Assembly (NCBI GenBank): GCA_038232215.1
Contig: JBBSIG010000060.1
Span: 1-13,034, forward strand
Reading direction: 5' to 3'
Length of the DNA stretch: 13,034 bases
DNA from: JBBSIG01 sp038232215
GTDB lineage: Bacteria > Actinomycetota > Thermoleophilia > Gaiellales > Gaiellaceae
The notes under the pieces were generated by a model. The model was not told the origin of the DNA. It saw only the letters and a list, made by a program, of their open reading frames with translations, and ran no database searches. Each line of letters opens with the position of its first letter. Positions within the stretch are counted from its first letter, which is position 1. Both the position numbers and the translations under genes were made by a program. Positions 1-7,810 of the stretch are shown here, one piece after another.

Positions 1-26
1 AGTCGCTCGCAGCCCGGCCGCGCGCG

Positions 27-56
27 AGGGAATCCCTGCCGCTACGATCACGGCTC
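27..56 (+). promoter_or_regulatory. Putative promoter of xdhC, apparently giving a leaderless mRNA
   Basis: A TACGAT hexamer at 43-48 is a good actinobacterial -10 box. The GTG start codon of the next gene is at 57, only 8 nt after the hexamer, where transcription would be expected to begin. No Shine-Dalgarno sequence fits between them, so the message is probably leaderless. There is no recognisable -35 box at 20-25. A short inverted repeat, AGGGA-A-TCCCT at 27-37, lies just upstream of the -10 box and could be an operator, but it is short enough to be chance. Confidence 0.45.
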
Positions 57-1112
57 GTGCGGGAGATCCTCGAGGACATCGAGCGCTGGCGTGCCCGCGG
101 CGAGCGGTTCGCCCTCGCGACCGTCGTCGCTGCCCGGCGTTCCGCTCCGCGGCCCGTGGGCTCCGGGCTCGCCGTCTCCGAGGGAGGCGAGCTGGCGGGG
201 TCGGTCTCGGGCGGCTGCGTCGAGAGCGAGGTCGTCGGCCAGGCCCGGAGCGTGCTGGCCGGAGAGCCTCCCGAGCTGCTCTCGTTCGGGATCTCGGACG
301 AGCTCGCCCTGAGCGTCGGCCTCCCCTGCGGGGGCGAGATCGACGTCTTCGTGGCCCTTTTCGACCCCGGCGTCGTAGACCGCCTCCGGGAGTCGCTCGA
401 GCGCGTCGAGCCCGCCGTGCTCCTCACGGTGCTGGAGGGGGAGCGAGTCGGCTCGCAACTGCTCGTGCTCGACCGCGGAGAGCGGGTCGGCGAGGCCCCG
501 AGCGGACTCGCCGAGAAGGCGGACGAGCTCCTGCGCGGAGCCAGGAACCGGATCGTCGAGGTCGACGGCGTCAGGGTTTTCGCCCACGTCTTCGCGCCGC
601 CGCCGCGGCTGCTCGTGTTCGGCGCCGTCGACACCGCCGAGGCGCTCTGCAAGGCCGCTCACGGCATCGGCTGGCAGACGATCGTGGCCGACGCGCGCGG
701 GAAGTTCGCGACCTCCGACCGCCTCCCGAGCGCCGACGAGATCGTGGTCGCCTGGCCCGAGGAGGCCCTCGTGCGGGTACGGCCCGACTACGCCACGGCG
801 GTCGTCGTCCTGACCCACGACGACAAGTTCGACGTCCCGGCCCTGAAGGGGGCGCTCGCGAGCGAGGCGTTCTACGTCGGCGCCCTGGGCTCCCGTCGCA
901 ACCAGGCACTCAGGCGCGAGCGACTGCTCGCGGAGGGTGTGGCCGAGGGCGACGTCGAGCGGATCGCCGGCCCCTGCGGTCTCGACATCGGCGCGGAGAC
1001 CCCGGCTGAGACGGCCGTGTCGATTCTCGCCGAGGTGCTCGCTCGCCGCGCCGGCCGTTCCGGCGGCCGTCTGACGGGATCCCAGAGGCCGGTGCACGCT
1101 GCGGTCGCCTAG
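57..1112 (+). CDS. xdhC: XdhC/CoxI family molybdenum hydroxylase maturation factor
   Basis: 351 residues. XdhC proteins bind molybdenum cofactor and help insert the sulfurated form into xanthine-dehydrogenase or CO-dehydrogenase-type enzymes; they act in the cytoplasm and are not part of the mature enzyme. The N-terminal XdhC/CoxI domain carries the hallmark SVSGGCVE at residues 49-56, preceded by the usual GSG loop (35-37). The C-terminal Rossmann-like domain begins near residue 184 (LLVFGAVDTAEAL). It contains the family motifs THDDKFD and YVGALGSRRN, and ends with GLDIGAETPAE followed by a helix and an SGGRL tail. The GTG at 57 is chosen because it sits just behind a -10 box and no earlier start is available. 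No xdhA/xdhB or cox structural gene is visible, so its client must lie upstream or elsewhere. The family assignment is secure; the client enzyme is unknown. Confidence 0.93.
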   Translation: MREILEDIERWRARGERFALATVVAARRSAPRPVGSGLAVSEGGELAGSVSGGCVESEVVGQARSVLAGEPPELLSFGISDELALSVGLPCGGEIDVFVALFDPGVVDRLRESLERVEPAVLLTVLEGERVGSQLLVLDRGERVGEAPSGLAEKADELLRGARNRIVEVDGVRVFAHVFAPPPRLLVFGAVDTAEALCKAAHGIGWQTIVADARGKFATSDRLPSADEIVVAWPEEALVRVRPDYATAVVVLTHDDKFDVPALKGALASEAFYVGALGSRRNQALRRERLLAEGVAEGDVERIAGPCGLDIGAETPAETAVSILAEVLARRAGRSGGRLTGSQRPVHAAVA

Positions 1113-1116
1113 CGCG

Positions 1117-2334
1117 GTGTCGCAGGGGAGCGCGCCGGTCGACCCGGACACGCTCCGCCGCTACGCCGACCTCGTGGTGGGGTTCGGCGCGAACGTCCAG
1201 CCGGGCCAGATCCTCGAGCTCGCCTCCGACCTCGGCAAGGAGGAGATGACCCGTGCCATCGCCGCGAGCGCCTACAGGCACGGCGCCCGCTTCGTGGACG
1301 CCAACTATTTCGATCCCCACGTCAAGCGCGCGCGCCTCGAGCATGCCGACACCGAGACGCTCCCGTTCGTGCCCTCCTGGTACGGCGAGCGCGTGCTCGC
1401 CCTCGGCGAGCAGCACTGTGCCATCGTCGCGCTCGCGGGACCGGCGGCGCCCGGCCTCTACAACGACCTCGACCCCACCCGCGTAGGCCTCGACCGGCTC
1501 CCGGCGGTGAAGGAGTCGATGCAGGTGATCAACGACCTCACGGTCAACTGGTGTGTCGCCCCGTGTCCGACGGCGGCCTGGGCAGCGCTCGTCTACCCCG
1601 AGCTCGAGGAAGCCGACGCGCTCGAGCGGCTCTGGGAGCGGGTGCTCCACATCTGCCGGCTCGACGAGGACGATCCCGTGGCGGCCTGGCGCGAACGAGC
1701 GAGGGCGCTCGGGGAGACGGCTGCGCGGCTCACCGCGCTGCGCTTCGACGCGCTCAGGTTCTCGGGCCCCGGAACCGAGCTCACCGTCGGCCTGCTGCCG
1801 AGCTCGACGTGGCAAGGCGGTCTCGACAGTACCGCGGACGGCATCGAGCACCTGGCCAATCTCCCCACCGAGGAGACGTTCACCGCGCCCGACCCGGCGC
1901 GCGTCGACGGCATCGTGCGGGCAACCCGCCCGCTCGTGGTGGCCGACACGGTGATCAGCGGGCTCGTCGTCCGGTTCGAGAGCGGCCGCGCGGTGGAGAT
2001 CGAGGCGGAGACGGGCGCGGAGCTGCTACGCACCCGGTGCGCGCACGACGAGGGCGCCGCGCGGCTCGGCGAGGTCTCGCGCGTCGACCGCGAGGGACGG
2101 ATCGGGCCCCTCGACACCGTCTTCTACGACACGCTCCTGGACGAGAACGCCGCGAGCCACCTCGCGCTGGGCTCGGCCTACGAGGACTGCGTCGAGCCGG
2201 CCGACGTCGAGCGGTTGAACCGGAGCGACCTGCACATCGACTTCATGATCGGCAGCGACGACGTCGACGTGTCAGGGATCACGGCGGCAGGCGAGCTCGT
2301 GCCGGTGCTGCGCCGAGGCACCTGGCAGATCTAG
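1117..2334 (+). CDS. M29 family metallo-aminopeptidase (AmpS/AmpT type)
   Basis: 405 residues, the usual length for the M29 (thermophilic aminopeptidase) family, which are cytoplasmic dimers with two metals that remove N-terminal residues from peptides. The dimetal ligands are in their expected motifs: E253 in NLPTEE, E319 in GEVSR, H348 in ASHLALGSAY with the conserved Y355 seven residues later, and H373/D375 in SDLHIDFMIGS. The N-terminal DTLRRYADLVVGFGANVQPGQ and AYRHGARFVDANYFD segments are also typical. The GTG start lies 4 nt after the xdhC stop, so translation is probably coupled to xdhC; there is no strong ribosome binding site. The stop is only 13 nt from the stop of the converging M24 gene. 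The peptidase neighbours on the other strand suggest it shares a peptide-derived substrate with that operon, but this is inference. Confidence 0.93.
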   Translation: MSQGSAPVDPDTLRRYADLVVGFGANVQPGQILELASDLGKEEMTRAIAASAYRHGARFVDANYFDPHVKRARLEHADTETLPFVPSWYGERVLALGEQHCAIVALAGPAAPGLYNDLDPTRVGLDRLPAVKESMQVINDLTVNWCVAPCPTAAWAALVYPELEEADALERLWERVLHICRLDEDDPVAAWRERARALGETAARLTALRFDALRFSGPGTELTVGLLPSSTWQGGLDSTADGIEHLANLPTEETFTAPDPARVDGIVRATRPLVVADTVISGLVVRFESGRAVEIEAETGAELLRTRCAHDEGAARLGEVSRVDREGRIGPLDTVFYDTLLDENAASHLALGSAYEDCVEPADVERLNRSDLHIDFMIGSDDVDVSGITAAGELVPVLRRGTWQI

Positions 2335-2347
2335 CTCCCTTACCGGC

Positions 2348-3466
2348 CTAGGGTCTCGACTCGCTGCCGTCGAAGATCTTCAGCGGCAGCCCGGCCAGGG
2401 GCTCGCCGCCCGCCTCCGTCACGAGCCAGGTGTCCTGCATGTACAGGCACGCCGCGCCGTCCGGCGAGATCGCATGCGGGTGCATCGAGAAGACCATGTT
2501 CTCGACCAGCTCGGTGTCCACCCCCTCGCCGATCTTCGGGAACTCGATCATGGTCATCCCGATCGAGTGGCCGGTGACGTGGCCGAGCGTGTACCCGCGC
2601 TGGGTGAAGCCGCGCGACACTGCGCGGTGCACGTCGTGCGCAGTCGCGCCCGGGCGCATGGCGCCGCGGGCCGCCTCGAAGTACTCGTCGTACGCCTCGA
2701 GCATGCGCTTCGAGTCGTCGCTCGGCTCGCCGGCGGTGATCGCGCGCGAGACCTCCACCCAGTGCCCGCCGGGGCCGGCGACCTCGAGCGAGGGGAGGAC
2801 GAGGTCCGTCGCCTCGATCGGGCGCTCGTTGCGAGCGACTGCGAACTCGGGCCGGGCGGAGCCGTTCGGCCCCACGAGGATCATGTCCATCGTAAGGCGA
2901 CCGCAGCCCTGCTCGACGAAGTACCTCTCGCACGGAGCGAGCAGCTCGGCGCCCGTCCTGCCGGGCTCGTACGCCTCCAGGAACGTCCAGAAGCCCTCCG
3001 TGTTGATGCGAACGCTGTCCCGCACGGACTCCAGCTCAGCCTCGCTCTTGACGGCCCGCGCCAGGTCGAACTCGACGTCCCAGGGAACGAGCTCGGCGGC
3101 GCCCTCGAGCGCCCGGTAGTCGCGGACGTTCAGCACGTAGTCGAGCCCGTAGACGCCGACCCGCCGCCCGCGGACGCGCTCGGCAAGCCACTCGCCCGGC
3201 CGGTCGACGAAGACCTGATCCTCGATCCACGTCGTCGCGTGCTCGCCGACGTAGCGGGCCTCGCTCGGAAAGATGATCGACGGCTCGCCCTCACGCGGCA
3301 GGACGACGTAGGCGTAGCGGTGGACGATCACGAAGCCGGAGAGGTACGTGACCGCGCCCTCGAAGCCCGTGTACTCGCTGCCGCAGACGATCGCGGCCTC
3401 GAGCCCGTCGCGCTCGAGGGCCGCCCGGACGTTCGCGTAGCGCCGCTCGATCTCAGCTCTCTGCAC
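2348..3466 (-). CDS. M24-fold (creatinase/aminopeptidase P-like) protein with altered metal site
   Basis: 372 residues, last gene of the operon. It has the two-domain creatinase/prolidase layout: an N-terminal domain (about 1-135) starting with the usual RRYANVRAAL..GLEAAIV, and a C-terminal pita-bread domain (about 145-372) entered through ARAVKSEAELE. In metal-dependent M24 enzymes the ligands are D, D, H, E, E. Here the regions read SLEVAGPGGHWVEVSR (no Asp; E228 and E238 nearby), GHSIGM (H300 kept), MVFSMHPH (H329 replaces Glu) and YMQDTWLVTE (Q344 replaces Glu). Four of five ligands are therefore changed, as in non-metal members such as creatinase, although the match to creatinase catalytic residues is poor. 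The GTG start at 3466 has a clear GGGGAGGG site just upstream, lying inside the last codons of the preceding gene (14-nt overlap). It may be an amidinohydrolase or amidase, or a binding-only protein; the substrate cannot be named. Confidence 0.88.
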   Translation of the reverse strand: MQRAEIERRYANVRAALERDGLEAAIVCGSEYTGFEGAVTYLSGFVIVHRYAYVVLPREGEPSIIFPSEARYVGEHATTWIEDQVFVDRPGEWLAERVRGRRVGVYGLDYVLNVRDYRALEGAAELVPWDVEFDLARAVKSEAELESVRDSVRINTEGFWTFLEAYEPGRTGAELLAPCERYFVEQGCGRLTMDMILVGPNGSARPEFAVARNERPIEATDLVLPSLEVAGPGGHWVEVSRAITAGEPSDDSKRMLEAYDEYFEAARGAMRPGATAHDVHRAVSRGFTQRGYTLGHVTGHSIGMTMIEFPKIGEGVDTELVENMVFSMHPHAISPDGAACLYMQDTWLVTEAGGEPLAGLPLKIFDGSESRP

Positions 3467-4376
3467 GTTCCCTCCCCTTGATCAGCGCGACGATCGCCTC
3501 GTTCAGCGGCGTCGGCACGCCGTGCTCGCGCCCGAAGCGCACGATACCGCCGTTCAGGTAGTCGATCTCCGTCTGCCGGCCGGCCTCGACGTCCTGGAGC
3601 ATCGAGGCCTTGTGGTCGTAGGCGACCTCCGGGCGGGCGGCGTGGTCGATCAGCTGCTCCGGGTCGGCGTCGAGCTCGATTCCCTGAGCCGCCGCCACCG
3701 CCTTCCCCTCCCCGACGAGGCCCGAGACGAGGCGACGGAGGGCAGGATCCTCGCAGACGCGGCCGTGCGTGAGGCCCGTCAGGGCTCCCACCGGGTTCGT
3801 CGCCGCGTTGAAGATCACCTTGCGCCACTGCGCCCCGCGGGCGTCCGGCAACGCCGTCGTCGGCATCCCCGCGCGGGTGCAGGCCTCGGCGAGCCGCTCG
3901 ACCTCCGACATCGGGGCGGGCCTCGGCTCGAACGGGCCGATCGTCGTGTCGCCCTTGACGTCCCAGCGCACGTGGCCCGGCTCCACGATCCGCCCGGCCG
4001 GGAATGTCGTGCCGCGGATCACGCGCTCGACGTACGCGGCGAGCACCTCCTCGTTACCGACTCCGTTCTGGACGGTACAGACGGCCCCGTCGGCGAACGC
4101 GTGCGCCGTCTCCCGGATCGCCGGCTCGGTGTGCAGGGATTTCGTCGCGACGATGCCGAAGTCGCACGGGGGCAGCTCGCGCGCGTCGCTCGTCGCGCGC
4201 AGCCGGGCGACGACCTCTCCGGCGCCGGAGAGCCGCAAGCCGCGCGCGTTGATCGCCTCCACGTGCTCGCGGGAGAGGTCGTAGGCCCACACCTCGACGT
4301 CGTCGAGCCCGGCGAGGCTCGCCGCGAAGAGGCTGCCCACGGCGCCGCAGCCGACGACCGCGATCCTCAGCGCCAC
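3453..4376 (-). CDS. Ketopantoate reductase (ApbA/PanE) family dehydrogenase, copy 1
   Basis: 307 residues, matching the PanE family length. The protein opens with a Rossmann nucleotide-binding strand and GCGAVG (residues 9-14), and has the family QNG motif (103-105). The C-terminal helical domain holds the catalytic lysine K186 in WRKVIFNAATNP, the conserved N190/N194, S258 in KASMLQD and E270 in RQTEID; in PanE the Lys/Glu pair supports NADPH reduction of ketopantoate to pantoate. All key residues are present, so it should be active. The frame is open further upstream, but GTG 4376 is chosen because the Rossmann strand begins there and AAGGAGG lies 5 nt before it. Its first 10 nt overlap the end of the paralogous gene. 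In this operon, with no other pantothenate gene, it more likely reduces another 2-oxo acid or imine than serves vitamin B5 synthesis. Confidence 0.9.
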   Translation of the reverse strand: MALRIAVVGCGAVGSLFAASLAGLDDVEVWAYDLSREHVEAINARGLRLSGAGEVVARLRATSDARELPPCDFGIVATKSLHTEPAIRETAHAFADGAVCTVQNGVGNEEVLAAYVERVIRGTTFPAGRIVEPGHVRWDVKGDTTIGPFEPRPAPMSEVERLAEACTRAGMPTTALPDARGAQWRKVIFNAATNPVGALTGLTHGRVCEDPALRRLVSGLVGEGKAVAAAQGIELDADPEQLIDHAARPEVAYDHKASMLQDVEAGRQTEIDYLNGGIVRFGREHGVPTPLNEAIVALIKGRERAES

Positions 4377-5293
4377 GAGTCCTCCTTCGCCCTGATCAGC
4401 CGCAGGAGGGCCGTGTGCAACGGCGCCTCCACCCCGTGCCGCTCCGCCTCGCGCACAAGGGCCCCGGTGATGAGGTCGATCTCCGTGCGGCGCTCGGCCA
4501 GCACGTCCTCGAGCATCGAGGGCAGGTGCGCGCTGCCGCGTCGGGTGGCGAGCACGTTCATCTCCCACGGATCATCGTGCAACGGGATCCCGGCTGCGGC
4601 GGCGACGCGGGCGCCCTCGTCGACGAGGTCGTGGACGAGGTGGCCGAGGTCGTCCGCCCGCTCCTCCGCCGCGAAGTGGGCGTCGTGCGGCAAGCCGGTG
4701 AGCGCGGCGACCGCGTTCACGGTCGCGTTGAAGATCAGCTTCGACCACTGCGCGGGACGGAGATCGGCGAGCGCGTCCGCCTGGAGGCCCGAGTCGACGA
4801 GCAGGCGGGCCGTCTCGGCCACGAGCTCGAAGGGCGTGTCCTCGTACGGTCCGAGCCAAGTGGCCGTGTCGAGGATGTACTCGACGTGCGTGTCGCCGTG
4901 CCGTGTCCCGCTCATGAACGTGACGGCGGAGATCAGCGGCCAGTCGCCGTGCCGGCGCACGACGTCCTCGGCCCCGAGCCCGTTCTGCACCGTCATGACC
5001 GCCGCTCCGGCGAAGCGGCCCTCGAGCGAGGCGGCCGCCGCCTCGAGAGCCGTCGCCTTCGTGGCGACGATCACGAGGTCGACGTCAGGCAGCTCGTCGG
5101 CGTCTGCGCTCGCCCGCACGGGAGCGGTGAACTCCGCCCTGCCGCTGACTCGCAGGCCGTGCTTGTTGAGCGCCCGCGCGTGCTCTCGGCGCCGCGTCAG
5201 GACGAGCGTCTCCACGCTGCGCCCGAGGTGAGCCGCGTACAGGCTGCCGATCGCGCCGGCGCCCACCACGCAGACACGCTGCGGCCCAGCCAA
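4367..5293 (-). CDS. Ketopantoate reductase (ApbA/PanE) family dehydrogenase, copy 2
   Basis: 308 residues and clearly a paralogue of the next gene downstream, with a colinear domain layout. GAGAIG (11-16) is the dinucleotide-binding loop, QNG is at 103-105, K185 in WSKLIFNATVNA with N189/N193 forms the catalytic centre, and S259 and E271 (RRTEID) complete it. The regions between motifs differ substantially, so this is an old duplication and not a recent one. The TTG at 5293 is chosen because it lies 4 nt after the carboxypeptidase stop and just before the Rossmann strand. No good ribosome binding site precedes it, which fits re-initiation by terminating ribosomes. The 10-nt overlap with copy 1 suggests equal production of both proteins, possibly as a heteromer. 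The actual 2-oxo-acid substrate is unknown. Confidence 0.89.
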   Translation of the reverse strand: MAGPQRVCVVGAGAIGSLYAAHLGRSVETLVLTRRREHARALNKHGLRVSGRAEFTAPVRASADADELPDVDLVIVATKATALEAAAASLEGRFAGAAVMTVQNGLGAEDVVRRHGDWPLISAVTFMSGTRHGDTHVEYILDTATWLGPYEDTPFELVAETARLLVDSGLQADALADLRPAQWSKLIFNATVNAVAALTGLPHDAHFAAEERADDLGHLVHDLVDEGARVAAAAGIPLHDDPWEMNVLATRRGSAHLPSMLEDVLAERRTEIDLITGALVREAERHGVEAPLHTALLRLIRAKEDSWR

Positions 5294-5297
5294 GGGC

Positions 5298-6782
5298 TCA
5301 GGCAGCGTGCTTGCCGGCGAGGTACCGCAGGTACGGCTCGGGGTCGATCGGCCCGCCGACCGCGCGCCTGAGCGTCTCCTGCGGGCTGAACTTGCGACCG
5401 TGCCGGTACAGGTGCTCGCGCAGCCAGCCGCGCAGCTCGCCGAACTCTCCGCGCTCGATCTGCGCGTCCACGTCCGGCATGTCTTCGGTCATGCGCTCCC
5501 AGATCTGGACGGACATGACGCTGCCGAGCGCGTAGGTCGGGAAGTAGCCGACCAGGCCGCCGGCCCAGTGCATGTCCTGCAGGACCCCGTCGGCGTCAGT
5601 CGGCGGAGTGACGCCGAGCAGGCTCTCCATCCGCTCGTTCCAGGCGGCGGGCAGATCGCGGGGCGCGAGCCGCCCTTCGATCAGCTCCTGCTCGAGCTCG
5701 AAGCGGAGGATGACGTGCATGCTGTAGGTGACCTCGTCCGCGTCGATCCGGATCAGGGACGGCTCGACTCTGTTCACGGCCCGCACGAACTCCTGCTCGT
5801 CGACCGATCCGAGCTGCTCCTGAAAGGCACTCTGCAGGCGCGGGTAGAAGAACCGCCAGAACGGTCGTCCCCGGCCGACGAGGTTCTCCCACATCCGGCT
5901 CTGCGACTCGTGCAGGCCGAGCGACACGCCCGTGCCGAGCGTCGTGCGGTCGAGCGCCGGATCGACGTCCCGCTCGTAGACGCCGTGCCCGAACTCGTGC
6001 ATCGTCGAGAAGAGCGAGTGCAGGGAGTCCGGGTGGTAGTGGGTCGTCACGCGGACGTCGGTCGTTGCGGGGTTGGACATGAAGGGGTGCGCCGTGACGT
6101 CGAGCCGCCACGAGTCCTCCTCGTAGCCGAAGCGCTCGAGCATCTCGTGCGAGAACCGCTCCTGCGCCTCGATCGGGAAGGCCTGGTGGAGGATGGAGTC
6201 GTCGACGGGCTCGGCCGCCGCTATCAGCGGTCTCAGGCCCTCTTTGACGCGGTCGAAGACCGCCTGCACCTCGGCCGCCTTCATCCCGGGCTCGAAGTCG
6301 TCGAGCAGGACGTCGTACGCATCGTCGTAGTCCTCGAAGCAGTCGACGTAGCGCCGCCGCAGCTCGAGAATCCGCTCGAGGCTCGGACGGAGCAGCTCGA
6401 AGTCCGACCTCGGCCGCGCCTCGGCCCACACGCGCAGCCCGAGCGCGCCCTCTCGCCGCAGCTCCGCCGTCAGCTCGGCGGGCACGCGCCGGGCCTTCTC
6501 CCAGTCGCGACCGGCCACGCGCACGACCGACGCCTCGTCGGAGTCGGCGTCGAGGCTCTCGGCCCATGGCGTCAACTCGTCGAGCAAGCGCCCGACCTCG
6601 TCGGCGCTGGAGAGCTCGTGCTGGAGGCGGGTCACCGTCGCGCTCTGCTCGGCGCGAGCGGCCGAGCCGGCGATCGGCATCTTCGTCTGCTGGTCCCAGA
6701 GGAGCAGCCTCGAGACGCCCGAGAGGTCGCTGATCTCCGCGAGCCGCGCCTTCAGCTCGTGGAACGCCGCAGGAGCCGTCAC
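5298..6782 (-). CDS. M32 family metallocarboxypeptidase (carboxypeptidase Taq type)
   Basis: 494 residues, standard for M32. These cytoplasmic, mostly alpha-helical zinc or cobalt enzymes remove C-terminal residues from peptides. All six family signatures are visible: HPF (232-234), DVRVT (242-246, the DxRxT motif), the metal site HEFGH (262-266), HESQ (291-294) with third ligand E292 placed 29 residues after the catalytic Glu, IRIDADE (344-350) and GVLQDMHW (399-406). The N-terminal LLLWDQQTKMP is also characteristic. The frame is open upstream to about 7163, but that part overlaps livM. The GTG at 6782 is chosen because it forms a 4-nt GTGA overlap with the livM stop and places the protein at family length. 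A peptidase translationally coupled to importer permeases implies that the imported compound, or a derivative, has a peptide-like C-terminus. Confidence 0.94.
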   Translation of the reverse strand: MTAPAAFHELKARLAEISDLSGVSRLLLWDQQTKMPIAGSAARAEQSATVTRLQHELSSADEVGRLLDELTPWAESLDADSDEASVVRVAGRDWEKARRVPAELTAELRREGALGLRVWAEARPRSDFELLRPSLERILELRRRYVDCFEDYDDAYDVLLDDFEPGMKAAEVQAVFDRVKEGLRPLIAAAEPVDDSILHQAFPIEAQERFSHEMLERFGYEEDSWRLDVTAHPFMSNPATTDVRVTTHYHPDSLHSLFSTMHEFGHGVYERDVDPALDRTTLGTGVSLGLHESQSRMWENLVGRGRPFWRFFYPRLQSAFQEQLGSVDEQEFVRAVNRVEPSLIRIDADEVTYSMHVILRFELEQELIEGRLAPRDLPAAWNERMESLLGVTPPTDADGVLQDMHWAGGLVGYFPTYALGSVMSVQIWERMTEDMPDVDAQIERGEFGELRGWLREHLYRHGRKFSPQETLRRAVGGPIDPEPYLRYLAGKHAA

Positions 6783-7810
6783 CGTCCCAGCATCGCACGT
6801 CGGCGCAGAGCTGCGAGAGGCAAGGAAAACTCGCGACCCCCTGTGATCCCGGTCGGTCTGAAGAGCAGTACGAGCGCCATCAGCGCCCCGAGGACGACGA
6901 GGCGAGAGCCCTCCGGCAGATCGACGTTCACCGAGAGGAGGTGGACGCCGTTCTCGGCGCGGCCGAGGTAGGAGTCGAGCCCGCTCACGAGCAGAGCGCC
7001 GACCACCGCCCCGAGCAGGCTCGAGGCGCCGCCGATCACGAGCATTGCGAGGGTCAGGAACGTCAGCTCCAGATACACCTGCTCGGTGGTGATGCTGCCG
7101 AGCTGGTGGACGAGCAGAGCGCCGGCGAAGCCCGCGAGCGCGCCGCTGATCGTGAAGGCCCACAGCCGGTGGCGGTAGATGTGCGTGCCCGTCGCCTGAG
7201 CCGCCGCCGGGTCCTCGCGGGACGCGCGGAGGAGACGCCCCGACCGACTCCGCCCGTACCCGAACGCGACGGCCGCTGCGATCAGGGCTCCGAGCGTCGC
7301 CTGCAGCATGTCGGTGGACTCAGGCACGAGCGAGAGCGTGTTGGCGCCGGGGCCGATCCTCGTCCAGAAGAGCAGCACGTTGTGCGTGATGCCGAGCACG
7401 GCGAAGGTCGCGATGCCGGCCGCGAGCCCCGACAGCCGCATGAGCGCCGCGCCGACGACGAGCGCCAAGAGACCGCCGAGCCCGGCGCCGAGCAGGAGCG
7501 ACTCCACGTTGGAGAGCTCGGTTCGCTGCAGGAAAGGGAACAGATCGGGAAGCGTGAACTGCTTCGACTCCCTCGGGATCGTCGTCACCCCCGCGGCGAA
7601 GGCGCCGAGCGCCACGAAGCTGACGTGCCCGAACGAGATGACGCCCGAGTTGCCGACGAAGCAGTACAGCGAGATCACGATCGCGGCCAGGACGAGCGCG
7701 GTCTCGAAGTCGATCTGAACCGAGGGCGAGGCTCGACCTCCGACGATCCCGACGGCGACGAGCAGCAGGGCGGGGGCGGCGAGCTGCAGGACGCCGCTCG
7801 GGACTCTCAT
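6779..7810 (-). CDS. livM: Branched-chain amino acid-type ABC transporter permease LivM
   Basis: 343 residues, a polytopic inner-membrane subunit of a hydrophobic amino acid uptake transporter (HAAT) family importer. Hydrophobic segments occur near residues 7-24, 37-53, 58-76, 104-122, 128-148, 169-185, 217-236, 250-279 and 302-317. The LivM fingerprint SLYCFVGNSGVISFGHVSF (47-65) is present. The cytoplasmic EAA-type loop that contacts the ATPase is LLRASREDPAAAQATG (193-208), followed by the usual GASSLLGAVVGALL helix. The ATG at 7810 overlaps the livH stop by 4 nt (ATGA). It should pair with LivH as the heterodimeric channel. The family covers branched-chain amino acids, amides, urea and other amino-acid-like solutes, so the ligand cannot be read from this subunit. 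Confidence 0.93.
   Translation of the reverse strand: MRVPSGVLQLAAPALLLVAVGIVGGRASPSVQIDFETALVLAAIVISLYCFVGNSGVISFGHVSFVALGAFAAGVTTIPRESKQFTLPDLFPFLQRTELSNVESLLLGAGLGGLLALVVGAALMRLSGLAAGIATFAVLGITHNVLLFWTRIGPGANTLSLVPESTDMLQATLGALIAAAVAFGYGRSRSGRLLRASREDPAAAQATGTHIYRHRLWAFTISGALAGFAGALLVHQLGSITTEQVYLELTFLTLAMLVIGGASSLLGAVVGALLVSGLDSYLGRAENGVHLLSVNVDLPEGSRLVVLGALMALVLLFRPTGITGGREFSLPLAALRRRAMLGR

Noticed and set aside
48..1151. 367-codon minus-strand frame opposite xdhC
   Set aside because: No domain and an antisense shadow of a protein with all XdhC motifs.
2363..2390. Imperfect inverted repeat (GCTGCCG..CGGCAGC) just past the aminopeptidase stop
   Set aside because: It could terminate the plus-strand transcript, but it lies inside the M24 coding region, has two mismatches, no loop bases and no T-run; coincidence is likely.
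4377..4568. N-terminal extension of the first dehydrogenase (64 extra codons)
   Set aside because: It overlaps the paralogous gene, is Arg/Gly/Ala-rich, and precedes a well-placed AAGGAGG and the true Rossmann start.
3522..5231. 569-codon open frame on the plus strand opposite the two dehydrogenase genes
   Set aside because: It has no recognisable domain and lies antisense to two genes with intact catalytic motifs; long antisense frames are expected at this GC content.
3453..5293. Pantothenate biosynthesis role for the two PanE-like genes
   Set aside because: The catalytic residues fit the fold, but no other pan gene is present and both sit in a transport and peptidase operon, so the panE symbol is not assigned.
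5307..6971. 554-codon open frame on the plus strand opposite the M32 carboxypeptidase
   Set aside because: Low-complexity Arg/Glu/Val/Leu-rich translation mirroring the M32 gene codons; no domain, no ribosome binding site.
6783..7163. N-terminal extension of the M32 carboxypeptidase
   Set aside because: It overlaps livM and would add 127 residues not seen in the family; the GTGA junction gives the proper length.
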